Positions 33,070 to 43,195 are shown, numbered from the stretch's first letter. The stretch: DNA of 64,000 nucleotides from Diploptera punctata (GCA_030220185.1 JASPKZ010001599.1:1-64000); one strand, 5' to 3'. Numbers and translations: made by a program. Notes: a model not told the origin generated them from the letters alone.

Positions 33070-33990
33070 TCATTTAACTGTAGCACCTTCGGGAGTTGTC
33101 CCATCATCGGCAGCATTCAAAACTGGTGTTTCACTGAAGATCTGGTAGAGGGGGTTGCATGTATTTGGTTCGTTTTCGTTTATCAGGCTGTCGTTGTGAG
33201 CTGCTTTCATGATTTCCATCTCTTCGAGTACGTTTATCTTCGCTGGATTATTTTCTCTGTGCATTACTGTTAGGGTGTTTTCAATATTTAACATTCGATG
33301 TCCTTCATGGATAACGTGTCTTGCATAGCTTGATTTCCCTTCTGCGTGAATGAAGTCTCGAAAATGTTCTTTGAATCTGATGTTAAAACTCCTGTTTGTC
33401 CTTCCTATATAAAATTTGTTGCAGTCCTTACATGTCAGTTTATAAACTCCTTTGCTGTTGAAAATGTTATTTTCTTCAATGTTATTGTTTATTATGTTGT
33501 TTAATTTGTTATTGGTTCTGTATGCTATTTTTACGTTTTTATCGGCTTTCTTTAGTGCATTGGCTAATTTTGTCGTTTCTTTTCCTGTGTATGTAAGTGT
33601 TATCCATGTTTTCTTGTTGTTGTCAGATTCTTTTTCTAGTTTAGTTATGTTGGTTATGTTGTTCTTTCTTTTTTGTTTTTTTACGAGCTTATCTATGAAT
33701 TCTTCATTATAGCCATTGGTTTTTGGCATATACTTAATGTAGTTGAGTTCTTGGATATAATTGTCTTTGCTTAATGGGAGTTTCAACATTCTACTGACTA
33801 AGCTATTAAATGTACTAATTTTCTGTTGAGAAGGGTGTGTAGAATTTTTGTTTATGGCCAGAGCATTATTTGTGGGTTTCCGGTAGATACCGATTTCTAG
33901 TTTATTGTTGTGTAGATTTTTGGTTATAGACAAATCTAAGTAGTTTATGCTGTTGTTAACTTCTATTTCTTCGGTGAAAGTGATTTTTCA
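33070..33990 (-). pseudogene. PLE-2 RT C-terminus plus GIY-YIG, minus arm
   Basis: An open frame of 287 codons starts inside the RT thumb region ('NNKLEIGIYRKPTNNALAIN') and continues to the GIY-YIG nuclease ('KGVYKLTCKDCNKFYIGRTN', 'FNIRFKEHF', 'YARHVIHEGH'), ending 'DDGTTPEGATVK'. The G-Y-Y-I-G core and the Arg/Glu of the motif are visible. RT palm and catalytic YxDD are absent, so the arm is a truncated inverted copy. Its frame is intact, unlike the plus arm. Confidence 0.88.
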
Positions 33991-34050
33991 TGCATGTTGT
34001 TTAAGTCTTGTAATATTTCTTTTTCTTTTCTGTTTTCATTTTCATATATT

Positions 34051-34192
34051 ACTAGTAATATCCTTTTGTTGCCCATGCGAATAATGGTCCAGCCAATGCC
34101 AATCTATTAACTTTAACAAAATTCAAAATATCTGGCTGATTGTTCAATTTATACAATTCATTATTGTATCTCTTTCTCCATGCATTAGTAAT
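34051..34192 (-). pseudogene. LINE-derived centre of the PLE-2 palindrome
   Basis: The minus strand reads 'WRKRYNNELYKLNNQPDILN' and 'FVKVNRLALAGPLFAWA', similar to the 'RRLHNNELHGLYRKPDIIR' and 'RLRWAGHVARM' region of the LINEs in this window. It occupies the loop between the two PLE arms, so the arms may have joined across pre-existing LINE DNA. This assignment is tentative. Confidence 0.5.
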
Positions 34193-34194
34193 AT

Positions 34195-35188
34195 TACTAG
34201 TAATATATGAAAATGAAAACAGAAAAGAAAAAGAAATATTATAAGACTTAAACAACATGCATGAAAAAATCACTTTCACCGAAGAAATAGAAGTTAATAA
34301 CAGCATAAACTACTTAGATTTGTCTATAACCAAAAATCTACACAACAATAAACTAGAAATCGGTATCTACCGGAAACCCACAAACAATGCTCTGGCCATA
34401 AACAAAAATTCTACACACCCTTTTCAACAGAAAATTAGTACATTTAATAGCTTAGTCAGTATAAATGTTGAAACTCCCATTAAGCAAAGACAATTATATC
34501 CAAGAACTCAACTACATTAAGTATATGGCAAAAACCAATGGCTATAATGAAGAATTCATAAATAAGCTCGTAAAAAACATAAAAAAGAAAGAACAACATA
34601 ACCAACATAACTAAACTAGAAAAAGAATCTGACAACAACAAGAAAACATGGATAACACTTACATACACAGGAAAAGAAACGACAAAATTAGCCAATGCAC
34701 TAAAGAAAGCCGATAAAAACGTAAAAATAGCATACAGAACCAATAACAAATTAAACAACATAATAAACAATAACATTGAAGAAAATAACATTTTCAACAG
34801 CAAAGGAGTTTATAAACTGACATGTAAGGACTGCAACAAAGTTTATATAGGAAGGACAAACAGGAGTTTTAACATCAGATTCAAAGAACATTTTCGAGAC
34901 TTCATTCACGCAGAAGGGAAATCAAGCTAAGCAAAACACGTTATCCATGAAGGACATCGAATGTTAAATATTGAAAACACCCTAACAGTAATGCACAGAG
35001 AAAATAATCCAGCGAAGATAAACGTACTCGAAGAGATGGAAATCATGAAAGCAGCTCACAACAACGACAGCCTGATAAACGAAAACGAACCAAATACATG
35101 CAACCCCCTCTACCAGATCTTCAGTGAAACACCAGTTTTGAATCCTGCCGATGAAGGGACAAGTCCCGAAAGCGCTACAGTTAAATGA
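34195..35188 (+). pseudogene. PLE-2 RT C-terminus plus GIY-YIG, plus arm
   Basis: This mirrors the minus arm: 'NNSINYLDLSITKNLHNNKL' at about 34290, then a frameshift near 34465, another near 34580, the GIY-YIG part ('KGVYKLTCKDCNKVYIGRTN'), an in-frame TAA near 34928, and an open end at 34961-35188. It is the more damaged arm. Confidence 0.86.
35140..35180 (+). ncRNA. degenerate hammerhead-like motif, PLE-2
   Basis: CCGATGA (35148-35154), one A, a stem GGGAC/GTCCC (35156-35160 with 35163-35167) and GAAA (35168-35171) have hammerhead order, but the core has C where U4 is required. The mirrored minus arm (about 33087-33110) has CCGATGA, T, GGGA/TCCC and GAAG. It sits at the end of the coding region, as in PLE-1. 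Likely inactive. Confidence 0.4.
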
Positions 35189-35305
35189 TTAATTAAGTTG
35201 AGGAGACGGACTTTTCAGGTGAATATTCTATAATTTTATATTAATTTTGAATAAACCTCAACGGAACACATCATGAATCTTATAAAAGTTGATTATATAT
35301 AGTCA

Positions 35306-35375
35306 GCTACTAGATGGCAGTGAAGACCGAGTTCTCGCGACATCTAGTAATAATGGGGAATATAATACATATATA
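35306..35375 (+). mobile_element. SINE-3, right part after PLE-2
   Basis: The interrupted SINE-3 resumes with GCTACTAGATGGCAGTGAAG and GACCGAGTTCTCGCGACATC, the same 3' block seen at 44123-44170 and, in reverse, at 43360-43430, and ends in a short TA-rich tail. Confidence 0.8.
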
Positions 35376-35395
35376 AGAAAAATAAATGTTTGAAT

Positions 35396-35536
35396 TCGAT
35401 TCGCCTGGTGGTGTAATGGTTATCACACTGAGGTACAGACTCAGAGATCCGGGTTCGAATCCCGTCCAGGCATTTATTTTTCTTATCATACCATATTAAG
35501 CTTGCATTGCTCAATGTTAAATATTTAATTACAACA

Positions 35537-35589
<53 letters not shown>

Positions 35590-35590
35590 A
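35396..35590 (+). mobile_element. SINE-3 copy with complete tRNA-like head and TA tail
   Basis: The head at about 35404-35473 folds as a cloverleaf: acceptor GCCTGG/CCAGGC, D arm GTG/CAC, anticodon arm CTGAG-GTACAGA-CTCAG, and T arm CGGG-TTCGAAT-CCCG. The loop would present ACA. It is followed by the SINE-3 body start (AAGCTTGCATTGCTCAATGT) and, after deletion of the rest, a (TA)n run at 35543-35587. It is probably a SINE head rather than a working tRNA, because it lies in a repeated unit and runs directly into body sequence. Confidence 0.8.
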
Positions 35591-36044
35591 GATAATATAA
35601 AGAATTAGGCATAGTAACTTATGCAGAACCCAATATAAGTACCGATATACAAATAATATACATAATTTTATAAGATTTGACATCGTTTTATTTTAGTTCT
35701 ACGATATAATGTTTCACTGAATAACAATGCTCAAATTATTATTATTGACAGAATACAGATATCGAATTACTATTGAGAGAATATAGATATAGATAAGAAA
35801 CAATGGTACAAATAATTTTAATTAATTGAACAGTTGTCCAGAACAAATTTTACAACCTCATTTTATCCAAAGTTGATTTTGACATGTGGAAAGGTTAGAT
35901 GTTGCCATTAACAACCTTTTGATATGTATAACTCAATTTGAGAGCAAACGAGGATTGGAACGTTATTCTGGGCACATAAGTTTCAAAATATTATTTCAAT
36001 CGATGTATTATTCAGGATCCGTTCCCAATACAATAATCCAACCA
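35591..36044. other. stretch without recognised gene
   Basis: AT-rich sequence with nothing recognisable. Confidence 0.5.
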
Positions 36045-36345
36045 TCCATAGTAATTCTGCCCGAGGGCAAGTCGTTCACTGCAACCATAGCATTTTCATG
36101 TTATGCTTTGCAGCTTTACTAGGGAATTATAGGTGTGGTAGCTTCTCGTTGCTTTCCACTCCGGTGAAGGATGATAATGATATGATGGCCGGATGATTTT
36201 CGGAGACCTTTGGGTCCTGAGCTTCCTGACATTTGCCTTACAGATGAGGAAAAACCCCGAAAAAACCTCACCCAGGAGCCCAACACGGGCCCGCTGAGTG
36301 ACAAGGCAGCACGCTACCTCGAGACCACAGCGGTGGGCACATAAT
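36045..36345 (-). mobile_element. SINE-6 copy, minus strand
   Basis: It matches 30046-30475 without the GAT expansion: CCATCCATAGTAATTCTGCC, GGAATTATAGGTGTGGTAGC, GACATTTGCCTTACAGATGA and GACAAGGCAGCACGCTACCT. The B-box region is partly deleted here (CCAACACGGGCCCGCTG). Confidence 0.83.
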
Positions 36346-36715
36346 GATAATGATTATTAAATCTCGGCGACATAATATTAGATATATATTCTTTATGTCT
36401 TGTCGCAGCATACTTTAAAGTATATAAAGATAGAACACACCATCTCCTGTGGAAAAAAGCAGTTGAAAATTGTCCGAATACAGAACGAAGGTCTCCTGAT
36501 TCATTTTTTATACAAAGGGAAACAAAACCACGTCGCCATATTCTCGAAGGATTAGAATGGCTGACAGAACGAGTTGGCGCTTGAGAATAAAGAACACAAA
36601 AGTTAGGTCAGAAAATCGTTCACCGTGAAGTATATAACCGGGTACAAAAATGTGACAAAATCATCATCAATTGAAAATTTTAACTACTCGAATTTTTGGT
36701 TCATCATAATATATG
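36346..36715. other. stretch without recognised gene
   Basis: No recognisable element. Confidence 0.45.
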
Positions 36716-37095
36716 TTGTCGGCCGAAGTGGTCTAGTACTTTAGTCCTGAGGGTCGCAAGTTCAAACCCGGCCGGAGTTAATGGATTTTTAGGATTAAAA
36801 AATCCAAAGGACAAGTCCTCCGGGAGGGACTTAAAGTCGTGAGTCTCGAGTCTGAAGATTTTTTGTCTCGTAAAAGAACCACAAATCTGAATAAAAAATG
36901 CCTCTGTGCAATAATTAACCGGCCTTCATACATCCTAGTAATATCTTGGGTGCCTTCTAGATGTTTCATTCAGGCGATGAGCTAACCACATGTCACTCGT
37001 TGGAGTAGGTAAATAAGAGTAAATTAAATTGTTAAGAAACTCCCGCTAGGGAGCTCCGGTGTCCCCACGCCGGACATATGGGGTATATACACACT
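36716..37095 (+). mobile_element. SINE-5-like unit with tRNA-like head
   Basis: The head GGCCGAAGTGGTCTAGTACT (A-box-like AGTGGTCTAG) and B box CAAGTTCAAACCCG lie about 30 bp apart, with outer GGCCG/CGGCC pairing. The body includes GGACAAGTCCTCCGGGAGGG, CGTGAGTCTCGAGTCTGAAG and CAGGCGATGAGCTAACCACA, and ends near CCACGCCGGACATATGGGGT. Only one copy is present in the window, so SINE status rests on the promoter boxes. Confidence 0.68.
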
Positions 37096-37169
37096 TATGG
37101 TTTGGATAGAGCCTAGATATCACAGTACTTATTGTTTCTGTGTTGCGTGTACATGAAGGAAAAATCAAT

Positions 37170-37508
37170 ACATCATCATCATCATCATCTGCATTCATGG
37201 ATTAGGTCTGTTGACCCGTTCCGACTTCAGCCCATCTCTTTCTAGGTCTGCCCACATCTCGGGTGCCTTTAGGTTTGTATTTTGTTATTTGTTTTGGATA
37301 TCTATCTTCATTCATTCTGTCTATGTGTTGCTTCCATTTTTGTCTATATGTATCTATTTTATCAGTTATTGCAAATATTTCAAGTTCCTGTCTTATTTCT
37401 GTGTTCTTGATTCTGTCTTCCTTAGTGCACCCTTTAACAGATCTCAAAAATTTCATGTCTGCCGCCGTTATCCTACTTAGATCTTGTTTTTTATGTATCC
37501 AGGCTTCT
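37170..37508 (-). mobile_element. LINE-D 3' fragment with 11-bp TSD
   Basis: Minus-strand coding 37202-37500 reads 'MKFLRSVKGCTKEDRIKN' to 'KPKGTRDVGRPRKRWAEV', an uninterrupted LINE C-terminus. The 3' end lies at about 37170 with a (GAT)n tail. Flanking repeats GAAAAATCAAT occur at 37159-37169 and 37509-37519. It is 5' truncated, with no RT catalytic box. Confidence 0.88.
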
Positions 37509-37716
37509 GAAAAATCAATTCATATATACCCTAATATCTCTCTCCAGTATCGGCATGTGTCTCAAGGCAAAATATTGTTCTGTTTCTGATTCTCCAGAAT
37601 TTATTTTGTGCTATCAAATAAGTCTGAGGTGTTACCTATGTCCACTAAAGTTGGAACAATAAGAGTAGTTAGATATTCTGCAGATTTGTTAATGGTTTTT
37701 TTAAACAAGATGTTTC

Positions 37717-38385
37717 AATTGTGGATGTGAAACCTGGACATTAACAAACGCAGATAGTAAACAAATAGAGGCTGCTGAAATGAAGAAGTTAAGAGCAATA
37801 GCAGGATACCAAAGGACCGATAAAAAGAAAAACGAAGATATAAGAACAGATGTTAATATATTTATCTCTTATAAGACTTGAAAGCATAATAATAGTCCCT
37901 TCGATTGGTTGCTGGTCAAAGGAAGGCAAGGCCAGTGATGGGGCTGCCATCTTATAGCCTCTGGTCAGGCTTTTCTGGAGAAGAAAAGAAAATAAAGGAA
38001 AGAAGAAATGGAAGAAAGGAAATACTCCCTAGCCCTCGGATGCCCTAATAGCGTCGGGGTCGAAAAAACAAGAGTTAACCAAGAGAGGTTAGATAGTAAA
38101 GTTAAAAGAGTCCAAAACACAAGTAAGTGGAAGAAATGTTTTGCTCAGCTTGGGCACCTTGTGGTCGCCATCCACATGTTCCCTAGATGAGGACCCCTGA
38201 GAGTGTTAATATATTTAATCTCTGTCAAAAGAATAAAATATTCTCAAAATGCTTATCTTCAGCACGTATTACGAATGAATGAACAGCGCATACCAAGAAG
38301 AATGTATAATTATAAACCAAAAGGGAGAAGAATGTTGGGAAGACAATTGATTAGATGGAAGGACCAATTCGACCTATAATGAGAT
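37717..38385 (+). pseudogene. LINE-D-like C-terminus split by SINE-4
   Basis: The first part reads 'CETWTLTNADSKQIEAAEMK' and 'KLRAIAGYQRTDKKKNED'. After the 340-bp SINE-4 insert it resumes, in another frame, with 'LQHVLRMNEQRIPRRMYNYK' and 'GRRMLGRQLIRWKDQFD'. Stops and frame changes exclude function. Confidence 0.83.
37865..38203 (+). mobile_element. SINE-4 insertion
   Basis: The unit starts TATAAGACTTGAAAGCATAA and ends near CTAGATGAGGACCCCTGAGA. Flanking repeats TGTTAATATATTTA occur at 37851-37864 and 38204-38217; with one indel the duplication extends to about 19 bp. The same unit occurs at 61355-61693 (plus) and its first 65 bp at 52620-52688 (minus). No tRNA A/B boxes are evident, so its RNA ancestor is unclear. 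No coding capacity is recognised. Confidence 0.85.
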
Positions 38386-38529
38386 CGGAACAGGCCATTG
38401 GGCTTAATCCTTGTTGTTGAAGATGCTGATGTTTCATTTGTACGGAAATTGAAATATATTGTGCGGGTCCTGGCGTCTAGATACTCTGTGTGAGCCAATT
38501 TCTGTTTATGTATAATTTTCGATCCCTTA

Positions 38530-38993
38530 CTTACTTACTTACTCACTGGCACTATTGAACCCGTAGGTTCATGGCTGCGCGGACATAAGCTCTCCATAAA
38601 TCCGTATCCTGAGTTCATGCTTTCCAATCATTCCCTGTATAATCTACTTCCCTCAAATCATAGTTAATGTTGTTCTCCCACCTCATTCTTGGTCTACCAA
38701 CTGGGCGTTTTCCCTCTGGCTTTCCTACAAGAAGTTTCCATGCATGTCTTTCATTCCCCCATACGCGCAACATGTCCTGCCCATCGCAGTCTACGAGACT
38801 TAACTGTTCTTAGTATCTGGCTTTCTGGTTTTTATACATACCCATGTAGTTCCTGGTTTTTATGTAGTCTTCTCCATTCACCTGTCTGTTCATCTCTCTT
38901 TGGTCCAAAAAAATTTTCCTAAGTACTTTATTCTCAAATACTCGTAATCTCCTTTCCTCCCTTAAAGTAAGAGTCCATGTTTCGCACCCATAT
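38530..38993 (-). mobile_element. LINE-C 3' fragment with 15-bp TSD
   Basis: The minus strand encodes the LINE-C C-terminus ('YGCETWTLTLREERRLRVFE' then a frameshift) and its 3' end with the tetranucleotide tail (AAGT)n, seen on the plus strand as CTTACTTACTTACTCACTGG. Flanking repeats ATTTTCGATCCCTTA lie at 38515-38529 and 38994-39008. 464 bp, 5' truncated. Confidence 0.9.
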
Positions 38994-39289
38994 ATTTTCG
39001 ATCCCTTAGTTACATAAACTGCATTAAGTCTGATAAGTGAGGTACAATGCATTTTACGACACCAGTACATTTCTACTAGAGGATACGCATTTTGAAAGAC
39101 AAGCACTGAACTAGTTTGTATTTTCTCTTATCTGTAGTCAATGCGGCAATGTTTTTGTGAACGCACCGGCGCTGCGCTCTGAGAGTACCTAACCACTACC
39201 CGCGGTATAGTGGAGTGTGAAAGAGAGGACTATACACTCATCTCCTTTAAAATAAAATTATTATATGATATTTTTTGGAGGAAAGCCTT

Positions 39290-40425
39290 ATCTAAATTAT
39301 ACATTATGGACATTGGATTGATACGAACAATAGGAGAAAGATATATATAAAAAGATAAATACGTTTATGCAGTATTTGTTGACCTGGAAAAGGCCTTTGA
39401 CAGAGTAAATTGGAATAAACTCCTGAAGATCTTGAAGAAAATTGTCGTGAACTGGAAGGAGAGGAGGTTCATAAGTAGTCTTTATATGAAACAGCGAATA
39501 AAAGTGAAGATAGGAGAAGAAATGTCAGAGGGAAGAGAAATTGGAAGAAGGGTGAGGCAAGGATGTCCTCTATCACCTACCCTTTTCAACATCTACCTGG
39601 AAGACCTAATGAAGAATTGGTTCAGCAATACGGGAGGTGTAAACATGGGCGGAAGAAGAATAAAGTGCATAAGATTTGCTGATGATATGGCTTTGCTAGC
39701 AGAAGATGCAGTGACATTGAGGAACATGCTGATGGAGCTGAATGACAAGTGCGAGGATTATGGGATGAAGATAAATATAAATAAGACGAAGGTCATGATT
39801 ATAGGAAAGAAACAAAGGAAGATAGACATGAAGATTAAAGATGAGGCCATTGAGCAAGTGGAGAGCTTCAAATATTTGGGTTGTACTATCAGTAGTAACA
39901 TCAACTGCGGTCAAGAAGTAAAGCAGAGGATAGGAATGGCAAAAGAAGCTTTCAACAAGAAGAGAAGCATTTTCTGCGGGCTTTTGGCAAAAGAATTAAG
40001 GAAGAGGCTAGTGAAGTGCTTTGTGTGGACTGTAGCATTGTATGGTGCAGAGACTTGGACATTACGACGGAATGAGGAAAAGCGACTGGAAGGTTTTGAG
40101 ATGTGGATATGGAGAAGAATGGAACGTATAAAATGGACAGACAAAGTAAGAAATAAAGATGTGCTGGACAGAGTGGGTGGAAGAAGAATAATGCTGGAAC
40201 TCATAAAGAAGAGGAAAATAAATTGGATTGGTCATTGGCTAAGAAGAAACTGCCTGCTGAAGGATGCTCTAGAAGGAATGGTCAACGGAAAGAAAGTTAA
40301 AGGCAGAAAAAGGCATGAGATGATAGACAATATTAGAATAAATGGTTTGTATGCAGATACAAGAAGGAAAGCTGAGTTAAGGAAAGAGTGGAGAATGCTG
40401 AGTTTGCAGTGAAAGACTTGCTCTT
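39290..40425 (+). mobile_element. LINE-R fragment (RTE-like), largest intact RT frame
   Basis: The fragment starts within the RT domain and runs to a 3' end with GAATGAATGATGAATGAACG after the stop. Coding is described separately. The upstream 'GLIRTIGERYI' is followed by a stop near 39350 before 'KDKYVYAVFVDLEKAFDRVN'. Confidence 0.82.
39354..40412 (+). CDS. partial LINE reverse transcriptase
   Basis: About 352 codons are open without interruption. In order they show 'FVDLEKAFDRVNW' (RT motif A region), 'GRRVRQGCPLSPTLFNIYLE' (motif B), 'IRFADDMALLA' (the catalytic FADD), 'KYLGCTISSN', 'YGAETWTLRRNEEKRLEGFE', 'WIGHWLRR' and an end near 'WRMLSLQ'. The endonuclease and N-terminal RT are missing, and no start codon suits an initiator, so it is a 5'-truncated piece rather than a gene. 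The 'EMWIWRRM..I.WTD' region resembles the RTE clade. Lack of stops suggests a young insertion. Confidence 0.85.
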   Translation, partial: DKYVYAVFVDLEKAFDRVNWNKLLKILKKIVVNWKERRFISSLYMKQRIKVKIGEEMSEGREIGRRVRQGCPLSPTLFNIYLEDLMKNWFSNTGGVNMGGRRIKCIRFADDMALLAEDAVTLRNMLMELNDKCEDYGMKININKTKVMIIGKKQRKIDMKIKDEAIEQVESFKYLGCTISSNINCGQEVKQRIGMAKEAFNKKRSIFCGLLAKELRKRLVKCFVWTVALYGAETWTLRRNEEKRLEGFEMWIWRRMERIKWTDKVRNKDVLDRVGGRRIMLELIKKRKINWIGHWLRRNCLLKDALEGMVNGKKVKGRKRHEMIDNIRINGLYADTRRKAELRKEWRMLSLQ

Positions 40426-40970
40426 GAGCAGAACACTATGAATGAATGATGAATGAACGGACATCGCGTAAATCACATGACTTGTCTTGCTGTCATTACT
40501 TATCCAATTTATCATGATATTTACCAGTAAAATAGCAAAACATGAGCAAATATTGCACTTGACCCTCCCATATATTGTAAATGAACTGCTGAAATTCGCT
40601 GTGCGCGGGTAGTTCATCTCTTCAACTCCACTTATCATTTTGTATAGGCAACGATGGATATATTTAATTTGTAATTCTCTACATCAATTAAAAACTAAAT
40701 ACTTGGGCGAACACAAATTAGCGTTATTGGCTTGTAGTGTGAGGAGGTTGGTTACTTAAAGAGTAGGAAAAGATACTCTAATATAAAAAATACTTTCTAA
40801 CATAGAATATGGAGTTTCTACGTATAAAGAGTTTTAATTAAAGTACATAACAATTATATTTAATTAATGTTGGGAAGTAAACATTATGAGGTATAATCAT
40901 TGAAATTCATCGGAGAACATATTGTTTAAACAACTCACCTCATAGGATTCATGCTTCCATGATATCGCGA
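40426..40970. other. stretch without recognised gene
   Basis: AT-rich DNA between LINE-R and PLE-3. Nothing recognised. Confidence 0.5.
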
Positions 40971-40972
40971 TT

Positions 40973-41560
40973 TCAAACATAATCATGTTCATCGTCAGCC
41001 ATAACTCCGACTGATGAAATTCTTCGGCCGTCAACTATTCTATTGTCGCCATCTTCAGTGCTGCCATCTATGGTTGAATTTATGAACTTCGAAATCAATG
41101 TAATTTCGTTAGGGATATCAAAATTCATTGATCTATTTTTGTTTTTCTGAATGTATATTTTTTCCCAAACTGTCAATTCCAAAGGTTTCTCTACTTGTTT
41201 TAAAAGTTTAGCTTCTCTTCCAATTTTATGATGTTCTAATAAACTATGTGCAGCAATTGCAGATTTTTCAATTTCACAATTTTTAATATTTCTTAAATGT
41301 TCTTTTGTCCGAATTTCCAAATTCCTTTTTGTTTTTCCTACATAAACTTTATTGCAATCTTCACAATTTATTTGATAAATTCCAGATTTCTTACTGTCTG
41401 GAACATTGACTTTTTTATTGGTACTTAGAAGATTACCCAGACTAAATTTATTTATTGGTGCCAAAGAAATGTTGTATTTGTCAATTTTTTTTTGAAATTT
41501 CCTATGCATTTCAGGATGGTAAGTAATTTTCTTGTATTTTTTCTTTTCTTTGCAATTATT
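40973..41560 (-). pseudogene. PLE-3 GIY-YIG endonuclease fragment
   Basis: The minus-strand frame is open for about 178 codons and reads 'KKIDKYNISLAPINKFSLGN', then 'KKSGIYQINCEDCNKVYVGK' (GIY...YVG), 'NLEIRTKEHLRNI', 'SAIAAHSLLEHHK', and ends 'SSVGVMADDEHDYV'. The RT is missing. It is a third PLE family, distinct from PLE-1 and PLE-2 in sequence and in the YVG variant. A CTGAAGATGG motif (minus strand, 41050-41058), the position of the hammerhead in relatives, is present but the GAAA partner reads GAAG. Confidence 0.83.
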
Positions 41561-41744
41561 TGTTACATATTAGTTTGTTCATATTCATTAATATTTTGGG
41601 AAGTAGACGCTTGAAAACCGTTTTAATATTCCATACACTACTTTGTATAGTGGGTAATAAACTTTAATTATCATATGTTAAGTCAATTTTTACGTGGAAT
41701 TCATGTTATGAAACATACAAGATTATATATATATATATATATAT

Positions 41745-42600
41745 ATATATGCTTACAACTGAACGGTATTAATAAGCTGTTAGTTTATGCTGATGATGTA
41801 GCACTACTGGCCGATAGCGAGGAGATACTAAAGGACAACACGCACACACTATTGAGTAACACTAAGAAATTAGGACTGGAAGTAAATATCAGTAAAACTA
41901 AATATATGGTCACACGTAGAAATTCAGTATATAATGGAAATGGACAGCTAAGGACAAATGAGGGAAATTTTGAGGAAGTGGCTGAATTCAAATACCTAGG
42001 AACAATAATCACAAATAGGAATGAGATGCACAAAGAAATTAAACATAGGCTGAATTCTGGAAATGCGTGTTATTATGCATTGTAGAGACTTTTGATGTCC
42101 CAACTCCTTTCAAAAAACGTTGAGCTGAAAATATATAAAACTATTATTCTACCAGTTATATTATATGGGTGCGAAACATGGACTCTTACTTTAAGGGAGG
42201 AAAGGAGATTACAAGTATTTGAGAATAAAGTTCTCAGGAAACTTTTTGGACCAAAGAGAGATGAACAGACAGGCGAATGGAGAAGACTACATAACAACGA
42301 ACTACATGGTCTTTATAGGAAGCCAGATATAATAAGAACAGTTAAGTCTCGTAGACTGCGATGGGCAGGACATGTTGCGCGTATGGGGAATGAAAGATGT
42401 GCATGGAAATTTCTTGTAGGAAAGCCAGAAGGAAACGCCCAGTTGGTAGACCAAGAATGAGGTGGGAGAACAACATTAACTATGATTTGAAGGAAGTAGA
42501 TTATACAGGGAATGATTGGAAAGCATTAGCTCAGGATAGGGATGTATGGAGAGCTTATATCCGCGCGGCCATAAACCTACGGGTTCGATAGTGCCAGTGA
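41745..42600 (+). mobile_element. LINE-C copy with YADD box
   Basis: This long LINE-C copy starts 'LQLNGINKLLVYADDVALLA' and continues through 'GLEVNISKTKYMVTRR' and 'YGCETWTLTLREERRLQVFE' to 'NLRVR', with a stop near 42085 and a frameshift near 42440. It ends GGTTCGATAGTGCCAGTGAG and enters a (TA)n region instead of the usual (TAAG)n tail. A TA run also precedes it. Confidence 0.9.
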
Positions 42601-42608
42601 GTAATTAA

Positions 42609-42735
42609 GTATATATATATATATATGTATATATAATATATATATATATATAGTAATAATATATATAAATATGTAATAATATATATATGTAATAATATAT
42701 ATATATATGTAATAATATATATATATATATATAAG
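42609..42735. repeat. TA-rich microsatellite
   Basis: TA repeats with GTAATA interruptions between LINE-C and the mariner-like fragment. Confidence 0.88.
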
Positions 42736-43050
42736 AATAAATTGTTGGCCTGCTAGGAGGATCCTTACCATACTGGGTACGAAATCTACGATGAACAATT
42801 GTCGCAGATTTAGTTTCTTCGAACAAAAACACACAACGAGCCGCTCGGCACCTGTGAAAGCAGCCATTTTAATATGAACTACGTTAGCGCACGCGGTGAG
42901 AGAACTAGGTACTATAAAACTATGTCGGTGAAAACTTGATGAGTTGTGCTATCATATGACATTAAAACCAATTCTGTAGGTCTTCTAAATAAATTTCTAT
43001 AAGCTTGTAAAGTTGTAAAGTCAATTTTGAATCACCCTGTATATATATGT
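42736..43050 (-). mobile_element. mariner-like transposon, 5' fragment
   Basis: Read on the minus strand it begins ACAGGGTGATTCAAAATTGA near 43043 and, after about 175 bp of leader, encodes the start of a transposase: 'MAAFTGAERLVV', then after a frameshift 'FEETKSATIVHRRFRTQYGK' and 'DPPSRPTIY'. This is the helix-turn-helix region of the same broad transposase group as the element at 16329, but a different family. It is cut off by the TA array. Confidence 0.78.
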
Positions 43051-43137
43051 AGGCCTATACATATTTTTTAAATATATGCACTTAATTTATCTGCGTGAAA
43101 AGTCGTAGCCCCATGTATTTTTTCGAACGTAATCTGT

Positions 43138-43144
<7 letters not shown>

Positions 43145-43192
<48 letters not shown>
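43145..43192. repeat. TA microsatellite
   Basis: Pure (AT)n run at the edge of the SINE-3 cluster. Confidence 0.9.
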
Positions 43193-43194
<2 letters not shown>

Positions 43195-43195
43195 C

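Larger units (their letters stand above)
33011..35292. mobile_element. PLE-2, head-to-head palindromic Penelope-like insertion in SINE-3
   Basis: The 2282-bp insertion is flanked by 13-bp repeats TTATATATAGTCA (32998-33010 and 35293-35305). It consists of a minus-strand copy (33011-34050), a 140-bp centre, and a plus-strand copy (34193-35255) that is its reverse complement, followed by 37 bp found only on the right. Each arm encodes the C-terminal RT region and a GIY-YIG domain. Inverted partial 5' copies are a known PLE arrangement. Confidence 0.88.

Noticed and set aside
35404..35473. A functional tRNA gene (cloverleaf with loop ACA)
   Set aside because: The same head occurs in several repeated SINE-3 units and continues directly into the SINE body. 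An ACA anticodon for Cys would be atypical.
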